From NCBI GenBank assembly GCA_963920635.1, contig OY987303.1, positions 20,128,175-20,192,174 on the forward strand: DNA of 64,000 bases, read 5' to 3'. The stretch comes from Pseudeuparius sepicola. Taxonomy: Eukaryota > Arthropoda > Insecta > Coleoptera > Anthribidae. A model generated the notes under the pieces. It was not told where the DNA came from. It did not search any database and saw only the letters and a program-made list of their open reading frames with translations. Positions 10,448-21,960 of this stretch are shown one piece after another. The translations under genes and the position numbers were made by a program. Position 1 is the first letter of the stretch; each line of letters starts with the position of its first letter.

Positions 10448-12238
10448 ACTAACTACTACTAACAAAAATTTGTTATATTGCCTAGTGGGATAGTCGCTGG
10501 TTGAAGACGAAAGGAAGCGAAGGAAGGGTCGCATTAGAGTAGTCACTGAAATGTTTATTCTCGTAATAATTTTTTTGTTGTGATATTTTTATTGTTGAAT
10601 TGTCATTTATTAAATAACTTAAATTATTGCTCTATTAAAATATTTTTGTGTTCCACAAATTAGTTGCTAAGTTATGTTTGAAATTGTAGTAGTATTTTAC
10701 CTGGACACAAAAAAATGACAAACTTTGCAGAAGTTTCAGTTATTAAGTGTTTTTAAGATGCTAGTTGAACGTAAATAAAAATCGTTGGTATCGTACTGTC
10801 ATGCTTGAAGATGTGCCTCAAAATGCATAGCTAATATTAATATTATCTATTAACAGTGAATAAAAAATGCGAAAGTGTGATTTTTCTTCTTCCTTTGAGT
10901 AGGTGGCTGTGAATTCATATTTGACATTTTCTTGGGATTCCAAACAACTTTTCTTAGTGCTATACTGCTGTAGTTCTAAAAATAAGGGTACTTTACACTT
11001 GAGGAATTTTCATATTTTTCAACCTTCCCTGTATATGAATCGAAATTTTAAAATTTTTACAGGTCGATTTGCACAAGCACTAACTTTTAGCAAAAATAAT
11101 TTGTTTTGAGAAACTTCAAATAAAGAAAATTCCCATTTGTGTCCAACTTTCTGTCATTATTATTATTATCTCGAAAACAGGGCGGTATTGGAAAGTTATA
11201 CCGTAAAATAGTCTTAAGACACTGTATACAGGGTGTAACTGAACTGATGGTCAAAAATGAAACCACGTATTCTTGGAGTCAAAATAAGGGCACTTCTTCA
11301 TATATTTTTTTCTTCTACGGGCCTTAGTTTTTTTTATACAGAGCATAGAAGTTTAGAGAAAAATACACGTATTTTTTAGTATCTCTAGAATTATACGAGA
11401 TAGTTTCTTCAAACTTGGCGTGTCACATGATCGGATGAGCCGTCAAACTTAAGGTTGAAATGAAGCTTCTGAGGCTCACAGTTGCGGAGATACAGGGTAT
11501 CTCTTAGTATTTTTTCATATTCGCAGCCGATGGAGGAAGGGACCAACGACGTATCTGTTCTCCAAAGTTCTACATCAACGCTTTGATACCTTTAATCCTT
11601 GTTTATAATAGGTATATAATCAAAGTTTATATCGTCGATTCTCAAACAACGGAATATACCTATAATATTATCTTCATGTTTTGTTATTCGATTATCTATG
11701 TGATATAGGTACTGAAGTAGCATACCTAGTAAAGCATATCGTTTATTATACACAATATTTCATAAGCATAAGTATTAACACTGACATACCTAAGCATAAA
11801 AAATATGATGTCTAGCTAAATTTATATAGTTGTCATTCATACAGAAAATTTGGTTTAGACGTCGATGGCAGATTCAATCAACGGTTTACAGCATAAATAA
11901 TATAACAAAACTTTAACGAAAAAATTAAAACCGACTTAAAAAATTTGCCCGTATGCACATTTCAACTAAAATTTTAGAAATATTTTTCTCTTTCTAAATT
12001 GAGTTACCTTTGGATTTGGTGACAGTCAAGGCAAAGAATTTACATCTATTTAGATATGAATACATCATATCCTACATACATCATAACCAGGGCCCCCATG
12101 GGTGACCCCTCCGGCAGGGCGCCAAACGTTGGTCCACCCTGTACTTAAAACTTATAGTTTTTTTTAAATGTTTGTTTCATACTTTACTTTTTGTAATATT
12201 TTTTATAAATTTTATATAACTGATCAACTTATTTTTTT
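10448..12238. other. Non-coding stretch with degraded repeats
   Basis: AT-rich. A TATACAGGGTGTAACTG terminus at 11226-11242 marks a decayed MITE end. A CGTCGATGG...TCAATCAACGGTT motif lies at 11860-11886. No coding remnant is recognised. Confidence 0.45.
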
Positions 12239-12730
12239 ATATACAGGATGATTATTTTAGAACTATACCACCGCGATTTTCTCACTTATTTTGCGCCCTA
12301 CAATAAAAAATCACGAAGAAACAAAAATGTGGCAATTTTGGACAGCTAAGTGGTGCTGCAAAAGAAATCGGCAGCCATAGCCAACTTGACGAGCAATATA
12401 AAAAATACCTCAAATTGAGCAAAACAATTTAATAGCCCTAGCATATTTATTTTAAGAGATAGAGGAAAACTATCATATTGAAAATTGATGGCACTAAGAA
12501 GCTTTATGCAACTGGGTACTCAGATAGTTTCAGAAAATTACACAGGGTTTTCGGCTCTCTTGAGGCTATGCATTTTTTGTTTATTTCTTATTAAGCGATT
12601 TTCTCGGTTATTTTAGGCCGCACAGAAAATAGATAAGAAAATAAAATATGGCAATTTTGCTAAAAAAACAAATCGACAAATATGTTCATGCCCTCAAGAG
12701 AGCCGAAGACCCTATGTAATTTGTTAAAAC
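12239..12730. mobile_element. TATACAGGATGATT-ended foldback repeat
   Basis: It begins TATACAGGATGATTATTTT; its first ~100 bases match the inverted right end of the element at 38157-38546. Internally GGCTCTCTTGAGG (12555) is mirrored by CCTCAAGAGAGCC (12692), giving a foldback of roughly 160 bases. The right boundary is uncertain. Confidence 0.6.
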
Positions 12731-12734
12731 CCAA

Positions 12735-13035
12735 TTAAAAGTTACCACCTGGTACCAAATTTTGGAAAGATGGGCCTACCTACTTTGTTTTTCTCTCTCT
12801 TTCCTTTTTCTAACGCGCTAAAGTGGCTCCTAAATACAAGGTATCGAAAAATTTTATGAGAAAAAGTTGTTTAGAATTAAAACTTATTGCCGTGTACCAA
12901 ATTTTGAGCCAATCAGCCTACTTAATTTTTTCATTTTTTCTTTAGCGCCTTAGAAAAAAAAGTGGGAAAACAAAGTAGGCCGATCTTTCCAAAATTTGGT
13001 ACCCTGGGGTAATTTTAATTGGGAACAACTTTTCT
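12735..13035. repeat. Imperfect inverted repeat
   Basis: GGTACCAAATTTTGGAAAGAT (12751) with the following GGGCCTACCTACTTTG is mirrored around 12980-13010 (CAAAGTAGGCCGATCTTTCC, AAAATTTGGTACC). The arms are about 130 bases with many mismatches. It adjoins the 12239 repeat and may be part of the same element. Confidence 0.6.
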
Positions 13036-13050
13036 TAATGAAATTTTTTG

Positions 13051-13788
13051 TTATCTTTAAAGGAAAAGGCACTTCACCTACAATGAAAATAAATAAATGG
13101 TCGCTGTCGACGCCATCTTGATTTTTCAAAAACGAAATATGCTAAAAATTAGTTTCCAGTCATTAGTCAAGCAAATCAGAACCACAAACAATCAAATTTA
13201 AACGCGAATTTTTTTTTTCTTTTACACATATTGGCTCACTTATCCTGGGCCACCCTGTATATTGTAAACAGCCAGTATTTTTTTTTAATTTATGTACCTG
13301 TGGCTTTGTGTTAAATTTTATTTTTGTTATATTACTTTATCACAAATTCTTTTTTGTTTCCCTTGGGTGGTATTTATTGGTTAAAAGCATGAACTAGATC
13401 AATAATTGTAACAAAATCATAAGTTGATTAAACTACAAAACTTGACAGTTGCATATTATAGGTAAAAAATAGCTAGGTACAGGGGCGGATGGGCTTTACC
13501 ACAGACCTATATAGCTTCGCCTATATGTATATGTCTGTGGCTTTACCTAACCAGCCCGGGCATTGTCTCCCAAGCGGCCCCTAAACATCTCATTTGGCTT
13601 TACATTTTTCTTTTCTTAATTATTATTATAATAACAATTTAAAAAAAAACAATGTAGATAATGTATTTTTTTAATAAAACAAAATATACATGTTTTATGA
13701 AAACATAAATAAAATCATAACTCTCGTAAAACAAATAAAACTTTTTTCTCTAAATATAAAGATATAAAAATAACAAAACATTCAGAAG
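13051..13788. other. AT-rich non-coding stretch
   Basis: Only an isolated CCACCCTGTATATTG terminus at 13250-13264 and a small CCACAGAC...GTCTGTGG palindrome at 13500-13541 stand out. No coding signal. Confidence 0.45.
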
Positions 13789-14129
13789 CGTAGAAGGACC
13801 ACACCGTTATTTTATTTTTATTGAATTCGAGATTCCGACTTTTAAAGTCGAAGGCCAACTATGAAGTCAAAATTCCGACTTTATAAAGTCGAAATTCCGA
13901 CTTTTAACTCGAAATTTCGACTTTGAAATTCGAAATCCGACTTTGAACTCGAAATTCCGACATTGAACTCGAAGTTTCGACTTTATGAACTTCCAACTTT
14001 CAAAGCCGAAGTTCAAAGTCAAAATTTTGAGATCAAAATCGGCATTTCGACTTCAAAGTCGGACTGCGACTTTAAAAGTCGAAATTTCGAGTTCAATAAA
14101 AATAAAATAATGGTGTGCCCCTTCTACGT
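13789..14129. mobile_element. TIR-bounded CGACTTT minisatellite
   Basis: CGTAGAAGGACCACACCGTT and the following 17 bases (13789-13825) recur inverted at 14092-14129. Between them are about 265 bases built almost wholly from AAAGTCG/CGACTTT units joined by AATTCCG or AATTTCG, in both orientations, so the interior is an array of short palindromes. It looks like a MITE whose interior expanded into a minisatellite. An open frame through it reflects the repeat period only. Confidence 0.85.
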
Positions 14130-14382
14130 TTCCGTAAAACACGTAAAGAAATAATAGAACAAAAAATAACAAAACAAAAATAATTAATTATGGCCAGTTG
14201 CACCGTCCTATCTTAAATTAACTACCTACTTACAACAATTATTGTAACAATGATTGCCTTTTGTTTTGTCAAGTAGTTAAGACTGTCTTAAAATTTAAGA
14301 TGCGATGGCCGATGAGCCTTCGAGCCTGCGGCGGCCCTCCGGGGCCCTTCGAATGACCGGCCCACCGGACATTTGCCCGGTG
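14130..14382. other. Spacer and outer MULE flank
   Basis: AT-rich to 14297, then GC-rich (GAGCCTGCGGCGGCCCTCC). The latter resembles the outer right flank at 17370-17400 only loosely (GTCCCGGTGG-like blocks), so the true transposon end may lie somewhat outside 14383. Confidence 0.4.
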
Positions 14383-14495
14383 GCGTAATTCCGGACCCCA
14401 TCCCTAATCAGCGCGCCGCTCCGCCGAACACAGCCGAACGCGGTATTGTACGCTTCCCATCTCAATTCAGCGCGCGGTGCTGAATTGAGATGGGA
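14383..14495. repeat. MULE left TIR with internal palindrome
   Basis: Matches the inverse of 17257-17369 with very few differences over the inner 110 bases. The innermost 40 bases (14456-14495) are themselves a hairpin, TCCCATCTCAATTCAGC against GCTGAATTGAGATGGGA. Confidence 0.88.
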
Positions 14496-14568
14496 TTTGG
14501 AATGGCGTGTGGCGCGGCGGCGTGTGTGTACATAAAGTGCTACGCGGTGACAAATCTTAAGTGGTACG

Positions 14569-17030
14569 ATGTCGCAACTAAAAGAAATCTTTGTATTTGA
14601 TAGCGCCAGTGTGGTAATTGAAGATAAAAGCGAGGTGCAAAGTTTAGAGAATTTTATAACAGTTGTGCGAACTAAGTTTGATGACAGCTGCAGTGATCCA
14701 GCCAGTGGCATCAATGAGTGGATATCCAAGTTCTCTGAGACTACCTACACAAACTGGATAGTGTGGAAAACATTTCCACATCCCAGACGATACCTATATA
14801 GGAAATTATACAAATGCCAACACAGTTGCTTGAATAAATCGAAGGAACCGCAGATGAGTAGTTGTCGTCGACGTAATTTGAACTGCGACGCGTCTATTAG
14901 TGTTCTCATAAAGATGACAAATAAGGACACGATTAAAAACGATAAATACCTTAAACAAGGATTAAACGCCGAAATAAAGGTGAGGTTTGCCAAGGTAATC
15001 AAATGCAATAGGTACTTAGGTACATTTTCAGGTCAATTTTAAACATAATCATCGCGTTCAAGTTGGTGAAGCATTTAGCTATTTGCGGTTGTCAGAAGCT
15101 ACAAAAACAAAATTTGTTGAATATTTTAACATGGGAATGAGTCCTGCAGCTGCCCATAAATTTCATGAATTGAGCATTATTGGAGAACATGGAGCTTGTA
15201 CAGAGTTTTCTGATGTTACACTGTTAGCCAATTCTCAGATTAACCCTAGACTTCGGCAAATTTATGTATTGTACGATGAATGGAGGTAAATAATAATTTT
15301 TATTGTTTTGTTTTATTATTTTTACTATAAAATTCCCATTTTAAGGAAAACAAACTACGGTGACAGAGACGTTGGCAATACTTTGAGACTTTTAAGGCAA
15401 AGGACACATCTCTATGAAGAGAAGTCTATCGAATTGTTGTGCGATGAAGATTTAAATATTGTAGCCATTTTAACACCAATTATGAGGCGAGCTCACAGTA
15501 TGGATTTTTCTAAGGATATAGTTTTTATAGATTCTAGTGGCCCTTGTGACCAAACTAACACGGTCGTAACATTCGTGTTTGCTGTATCGAAAATTGGTGG
15601 TATACCATTAGGATGAACAAACAGAGCAAAACTATACCCAAGCATTTACAACACTCAAAACTTTAATAGGACCTAATGGATTTTGTGGGCAAGCTGCTCC
15701 TAACATAATAATGACTGACGACAGTTGCGCCGAAAGGAACGCCCTTAGACTGTGTTTTCCAAGTAGCACACTGCTTCTATGCATCTTTCACCTAATGCAA
15801 GCGATTTGGAGGTGGCTTTGGGACAGTAACCACAAAATACACAAAGACGATAGAAGAATGCTAATGCTTTTATTTCAACACATCGTTTATTCGGAATCTG
15901 AAGCGGCCGCTATGCAGTCAATGGAAAAATTGGAAAACGCGGAAGTCTGCAAAAAATATAAGAACTATCTAAAACATATTAGAAAACTTTGGGATAGACG
16001 ACCAGAATGGTGTCGGGCCCACCGCTCACAGCTCATAACACGAGGACACAATACCAATAATATCGTTGAATCGTCAATACGTATTTTTAAGGATATAGTT
16101 CTGGAACGATGCAAAGCTTTTAATATGTGTGCTTTGGTGGACTTCATAGCTACAACATTTCAAAAATACCACGAACTACGACTTCTAGATTATGCAAACA
16201 ATCGAGTAACCAAAAATGAGTTGCTCTACTCAAAATTCGTCCAAGCTTCTAAAAACATCAAGGTTTTTAAAATCTCCGCCTGTGAATACGAAGTTGAGTC
16301 TTCTTCCAGAGAAACTGTTAAGTACAAGGTGTTCTCAGATTTAGCCTTGTGCGAGTGCCCTGCTGGTAGAGGGGGAAGATTCTGTAAGCATTTGTGCGCG
16401 GTCCACAAAGAGTATGGCAATATTACCACTGCTCCTTCATTATCTACAGCCGACAAAATTATGTTCGCGCAGCTGGCACTAGGAGAATTAACAAAGGCTT
16501 CAAAGGACTTTTTTACACCTATGGTTATTCCATCCACAACACAAGAAGTAAACTTTGAGGTAACAACATCAAAACACGTGGAAGAAAGTAGAGAAGATAA
16601 TATGCCTGCACCTTTGGTTGAAAATTATTCTGCGTCAAACTTAAATACAGCCTATGAAGTGGAACTTGAGCGTATGAGGGATAACTTTAAAAACATAATT
16701 GATATGGCCAGTACAAAGAAGGACACTGCCATGTTGAACATGATCAGAAAAGTAAATTTAAATCTGGAAAAAGTTTCTACAGCTTCACAATTGGCCTCAT
16801 TTTTTGTGCAAATTGGAACTAGAAGCTTTAAAAGAAATATTCGTGTTCAACCAGGGTCCATTTCTCGTCGAAAAATTCGGCCTGGATTAGCTAAATGTGC
16901 AAAGCGAGTGGCAGCAGGACGTCCTTCAAACTCAGAGAGCAACCAAAGACATAAGAAACTAAAAAGAAACCTGAGCTTGAACGTGCGCGCAAATGGTCAA
17001 AATGCTAAGTCACATGGCAATGCACATTGA
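14569..17030 (+). pseudogene. MULE transposase with zinc finger and SWIM domain
   Basis: Transposase of the Mutator superfamily. Exon 1 (14569-14979) encodes a GCM1/FLYWCH-like DNA-binding finger (YKCQHSC...C.RRNLNCDA); its closing HNH lies at the start of exon 2 (15032-15285), joined in phase by GTGAGG/TTTTCAG. Exon 3 (15346-17030) holds the RNase H-like core: IVFIDSSGPCD gives the first aspartate, IIMTDDS the second, followed by the C.FH motif (CIFHLMQAIW) and TNNIVESSIRIFKD. A SWIM finger (CECPAGRGGRFCKHLCAVH) follows at about 16350-16410, then a basic C-terminus. About 780 codons in total, normal for the family. The only clear lesion is a frameshift near 15613, where GGA is followed by TGA and the frame resumes at +1, probably with a short deletion. 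Confidence 0.9.
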
Positions 17031-17256
17031 TATTATCGTTTTCTGTTGCTTGTTTTTTTTTGTATTTTAAGGAGAATATATATTTCTTTTGCCAGTATTT
17101 CCTGTTGGTTATTAATTTATTATGAGTTAATACTTTTATTGAGATTAGTTTAAAAGGGGTATTATACTACGATTTCGTGCAATAACAAATTAGGCGGTAA
17201 ACTATGTGTAGCGAAAGAAATGTGTTGTGTTTTTATTTTATTGGTCCAGTGCTGGA

Positions 17257-17369
17257 CCCTATCCTAATTCAGCACCGCGCGCTGGATTGAGATGGGAAGC
17301 GTACAATACCGCGTTCGGCTGTGTTCGGCGGAGCGGCGCGCTGATTAGGGATGGGGTCCGGAATTACGC
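17257..17369. repeat. MULE right TIR
   Basis: Inverse of 14383-14495, ending in GGTCCGGAATTACGC. Two or three substitutions separate the arms. Confidence 0.88.
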
Positions 17370-17477
17370 TGCCCGGTGTCCCGGTGGTCCCATCCGCCCC
17401 TGGCTAGGTACCTAACTACTGTCCCGGTTTTCGTCAGCCAGGAGTTGGTCACCTTGTTGTATATGAATATTATAACC

Positions 17478-18053
17478 GTCGATGGAGGAAGGAATCAATC
17501 AACGTTGTAGGTAACTCCATTATAAAAAGATTATTTTAAAAAAACTCGAGAAATTTGTCATTAACAATTAATAACGTTACTCGCTACTTTAAAAAAACCG
17601 CCTCCATAGGCAAAGAGGGGGGCGGGGCCGCGGCCGGGCGACTCGAATCGAGCGCTGGAATACAAAATCTAAAATATATCGTCCAGCCGTCGATCGATGG
17701 CGATGACTCATTCGTACCAGCACAAAAAACGCAAACAACCAAGGTCAAATCAACAGATTTGGCAAGCCGCGAAGCGCGCCATCTGCCGAACAAAAGTTCG
17801 TCTTGGGAAGCCACATTACAAGTGCGCAGTGCGCCATCTACCGGACAGAAGCCTTTCTTCCACCTCAACGCCGAAACGTAATCCGAGGATGGTGCAAGTG
17901 CGCCATCTACCGAACAACCGTGTCGGACTGGGAAGCCTCGTTTCCCCCACCGCGCCGAGAAGTATTCGACGGTGGCTCCATCTTCTTCCGAAGAGTATTG
18001 AGTCAGTCGGTATTTCGCATTAGGAAACTAATCTTTACCTTCCTCCATCGACG
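17478..18053. mobile_element. CpG-rich element with 16-bp TIR
   Basis: CGTCGATGGAGGAAGG (17478-17493) is exactly inverted at 18038-18053. The interior is GC- and CpG-rich from about 17600 to 17990 and holds three GCGCCATCT-type repeats. Open frames exist on both strands but have no domain, so they look like composition artefacts. The TIR core CGTCGATGG also occurs at 8855, 9686 and 11860, suggesting a MITE family. Confidence 0.6.
17777..17930. promoter_or_regulatory. Cluster of CTCF-like GCGCCATCT(A/G)CCG cores
   Basis: GCGCGCCATCTGCCGAACA, GTGCGCCATCTACCGGACA and GTGCGCCATCTACCGAACA occur within 150 bases. The reverse complement TAGATGGCGC resembles the insect CTCF insulator core (A/T)GATGGCGC. 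Factor assignment is inference. Confidence 0.45.
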
Positions 18054-20512
18054 CCAGTACTAAGTGCAAGTGCTTTAAAAGTTTGTTGTGGTTTACATGG
18101 TTCCAGTTGTAACGTTTTTAAAATTTCCCAGCGCCTTTAATTACAATTTAGGTGAACTCGCTGGTATCAATCTAAAAATAAGTATTCTCACAAACCAAAT
18201 AACTATAGAAAAATAGCAGAGTGCTTTCACTGACTATTTTATTTCAATAAATAGGCACGCTTACTTCAGTACTGTTAACATATTACTTCTATTATACTAA
18301 CAATAGGTCTCAGGAAGTCTTCAAATCGTTTTACCTGAAACAAAATGAAATTATGGTTTGTTTACCAAACAATATTGTTTAACTTACGTTGATGCGCTCT
18401 TCTCCGAGGATATTTTCTGATTTTGCCGCTGCTTAATTGTACGTCATATTGTAATTTACAAAAGTTATTATGTTATTGTTGAATATATGTTGTGTCTGTT
18501 TCCGTTATTATTCATTCTACTAAATAGCCCTGTTTTGGTTGGAACTAGTCAACGTATTTCCTAAAATTCTGTCATTTACAAAAGATCACTATTGATAATA
18601 CGTTGTTTACCTTATTAATTCCGTTATTTGGCACCACCATATGTATTCTTGCATACGAGGATCTTCTGATTTCTTTTTGTTTAATGTCGTTTACTAAGTA
18701 TATCCACAAAATACTAGGAATTCTGTTAAGGTTTACAAATCCTTTTAGAAGATCCGGTCAATAAACCGAACGCAGTCGATTTCGGTTTAGTAGTTCTTCA
18801 AATCCTGGCAGAAATTTGTATGAACGTACTCTTGTCTTTGGCCATTCCCATTCATACCATTATTAGTAAGTAAAATTCCTCCAGATCGGAATCCGCGTAT
18901 TTCCGGTGTATTTTCTGCGAATAAGACCTCCCTCTCCGGAAATGACCATTTTTTTGATTCGGTTGTCTTGTCGACTTCTTGGCTTTGGTTGCCACCACGT
19001 TTGAGCTCTTGCCGATTTGTTCATTATTCTTTCGGAATACCCTATTAGTTGGCTTTCCAGTGAATGGTTGTTGCCTCACCACGTTGCTGTTGGATTTAAG
19101 GGGTTTAGTTCCGTTACGTAAGAATAATCACCAAACTCTGGAATTTTCCATCAAGGCCAGCCCACCGACGGTAAGCGTTCATTTTTTTGTACTTCATTTT
19201 CTCAGCCCGTGCTTGCTAGACGCTAATTTTGATATTCTCTTGTAGGCCTTTTTCCTTAAAGTAATTATTATATAACCTTAAGTATTAGTTGTTGATGGGG
19301 GATTTCCTGCCTGCTGCCTTATTGCATTGCTGATTGCTGATTGCTGACTGCTGACACCCGCTATTGCCTGTATCCTGCTGCCTGCATCCCGCTGATGCGT
19401 TGAGTTACCCGATGAGCACCCAACGATGATATAATAACCACCCAAACTTCCTACGTTGGATAATATTTGGCAAGTCCATTCTTATTTATTAACATAGATC
19501 GTGCGTGTTCAAGAGACCAGTTTCCCCGCTCTATTTGCCTACGTACCGGGGATAGAGAGCTAACATATACAAATTTTAGAATTTGTGATATGATTGTTTA
19601 TTTTACGGTGCCTAAATTTGCTATTATGTGTGAACCAGTCATATAGCGCTATATTACCGGGGTTTAAGTCATCTTCCTGTCATAACGTAATATCAGATTA
19701 TTTATCTTTACATTATATTTTAGCCAAATACCTAATAGAGGTTAATTCAAAGGTACCTACCAAACAGGTAACATTGACTATTAATATAATAAACTATGTG
19801 ATAACGGAATTAGTGGTTGTCTGTTCATTTATAGTTGAGGTACAACATTTTCCCGTTTTTTTAGAGTAAAATCGAGGCTTATATTGAAAACGGGTGGCGC
19901 TAATTTTTTTTTTAAGTTTTGATCATATTTGGAACTCACCCCACTCTACCTTTGGTGAGCTATGCCTGGGTAAAGCCTCCATTAAAATATGCCATGCGAT
20001 TTGTTTCCTCTCCATTTTAAATTAATAATGGCCATTAATCATTGCCCCTTTTTGTTAGGTACACAAACTTAATCAATAACAACCGATAGATAAAATATCA
20101 GACCTAACACAGTTCTTGTTCAAGTAACTTCACCTAAAATAAGCTAACATTTAATATTTTTCTATATTTATTTTTATAGTCCTTAGCAGGACACTTACAA
20201 CAAGTTTGTTGTTTGAAAGTTTAAATGATGAATTAGAGGCAGAAGTGTGTTTTATTTATGAAAAAATGCATGGTATCATGTCTATTTCACTAAATTATAA
20301 GTTTTGTATTCCAAAGACATTCCTAATCCCTATTATAATTCCTAAAATTTGACTGTGGTGCCCTCCCTCCATTTTGAGCACTTTTTAAAGTTTTATTTCA
20401 AATGCGACTAAAACCAAACGCTGGAATCACAACTAAAAAGGGTGTCTACAAAGGTCCTTTAGCAGGATAGTGGGAGTGGGGGTAGACCATAGACTTATGA
20501 ACAAGGGTAGAC
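18054..20512. other. Long non-coding stretch
   Basis: No domain-bearing frame. A minus-strand frame at 18852-19082 is basic and low complexity (KAKKSTRQPNQKNGHFRRGR) and might be a scrap of a retroelement, but nothing diagnostic supports that. A TGCTGATTGCTGATTGCTGAC microsatellite-like patch lies near 19329-19360. The rest is AT-rich. Confidence 0.45.
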
Positions 20513-20697
20513 ACTTGCGCCAGTAAATAGAACTGATTTCTATTCACTGGACTGGAATTATTGCTAAAACCAGCGCTAAATTTTAGTACTAAAATAACTG
20601 TCTACATTAAGTCCTTACTAAAATCTAGTACTGAATTTTAGTGACTTGTACAAGTTACTGGCAGCGTGTAACTCCGCCTTATTTACTGGCGCAAGTG
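20513..20697. mobile_element. Short MITE with ACTTGCGCCAGTAAATA TIR
   Basis: ACTTGCGCCAGTAAATA (20515) is mirrored by TATTTACTGGCGCAAGT near 20680-20697. The 3' part (GTGACTTGTACAAGTTACTG) recurs inverted at 8624-8672. Length about 185 bases, no coding capacity. Confidence 0.75.
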
Positions 20698-21669
20698 GCT
20701 GGATTGGCCTGGCTAAGATGTTATTTTTGCTTGGCTTGTCCTGACATAGCTATATCATACTTCTGAAGATCCTCCAATTTTTATCCTGAATAAAAAGACC
20801 AAAAGACAAGTCAGACGATTTTATAATCTACGTCATCGATAATGTTGTTTCAAAAGAATCATTCTGCCACAGTCAAATGCCAGGAACACAACATTGTTGG
20901 CGACAAAAGATGACCACTTATATTATGGATTCCAGGTACCTACATAGAGTTTATTTTTCCAACTAAATAAGCCCTGATATTTTGGTAAGCCTGTTAGAGT
21001 GAGGTATAGTGGTACAGCAGCAATATAGATGAAATAAAATGATGAAAATCGTCGGTGGTGCAAAAATTGTCCATGATTTTTAGATGTTACCAAAGAGGAG
21101 TTTTGTTATCTTCTCTGCTCTATTTACGTGTATATTATAGATTTACCTACATATTTTTTTCTTCTGTAGCAACAACTTGAAAACCTGCAATATAACTAAA
21201 AAACTAGATCGTATGTGATTATTATGTGCAAATAGACATAGAGATGTTCGGCAATATCTGGTGCTTAGGGATTTTATTTGCTGTCTCTGGCATTGTGTGT
21301 TGTCCGATTTCTTGCTATGTCATCAAGTGTCTTAGTATCTTGGGGTGAGTATAATTGAATTTTTTCATCCAAAATGGAATCGTATAATGTCAATTGGTGG
21401 TATGGTACCCTCTATGCAGGCGTCAAAAGCTACAAAATAGGTGAAACAAGACAAATCTGTTTAAAGTCATTTGTTCCTTATTCCTGTATAGGGATTGTAA
21501 AAAAACGATAGTATGTAATGGATTATCTGGTAGGAGGTATCTTGCATTACCTATAGCAACATATCAAGCTTGTCACTGCTAGGTGCTAGGTGGAAAATTA
21601 GAATCTAAGATGTTCCTTCTGATACATCCCACGATTGGTAAGACATAATTTCAATGTTGCAAAAAAATC
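20698..21669. other. Non-coding stretch with one possible short exon
   Basis: ATG near 21246 opens 33 hydrophobic, cysteine-containing codons (MFGNIWCLGILFAVSGIVCC...) that run into a GGG|GTGAGT donor-like site near 21345. It could be a signal-peptide exon, but no partner exon is recognised. Otherwise unremarkable AT-rich DNA. Confidence 0.25.
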
Positions 21670-21960
21670 CCATTCCATCAGAATCGATTGGAACCGCCCC
21701 CGTCTCATCGAGAGAAACTCGTAATAACTCGACTTCTCCGGCTCCGGCCGTTTCTCAATTTTAATTGCCTGGCAACTCCTCCTACAAACAACAAAATTAA
21801 ACGGCAGTAAAGCCGGGACACCGAAAGGAAAACAATAATCTGCGAGGCATGGGCAAGCGCCCGTGAAAACGTCGAAGTAGCAGAAGTGAAATTGTTATTG
21901 GGCGAGATGGATGGAGTCTGCTGGCGGCAGTGTCGTACCGGGGAAAGATTGAAGAATCGG
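21670..21960. other. Moderately GC-rich block
   Basis: CpG-containing sequence (CCGGCTCCGGCCGTTTC) interspersed with CAATTTTAATTGCC homeodomain-type cores, unlike the AT-rich flanks. No coding domain. Possibly a regulatory island. Confidence 0.4.

Larger units (their letters stand above)
14383..17369 (+). mobile_element. Mutator-like (MULE) DNA transposon
   Basis: About 113-bp GC-rich TIRs (14383-14495 and 17257-17369), nearly identical, enclose one three-exon transposase gene on the plus strand. A weaker match continues outward about 30 bases at both ends, so exact termini and the 8-10 bp target duplication expected for MULEs could not be fixed. The single coding lesion makes this a relatively young copy. 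A Phantom-type animal MULE is my best guess at subgroup. Confidence 0.8.

Noticed and set aside
13825..14092. CRISPR-like regularity of the CGACTTT array
   Set aside because: Units are 7-20 bases in both orientations without unique spacers; eukaryotic context. It is a minisatellite.
14295..14729. 144-codon minus frame over the MULE left end
   Set aside because: Antisense shadow of the TIR and first transposase exon.
17555..18063. Several 90-110-codon overlapping frames
   Set aside because: Three frames and both strands are open at once over a GC-rich repeat; no conserved domain.
18852..19082. Basic minus frame resembling a gag linker
   Set aside because: No zinc knuckle, LTR or neighbouring retroelement motif.
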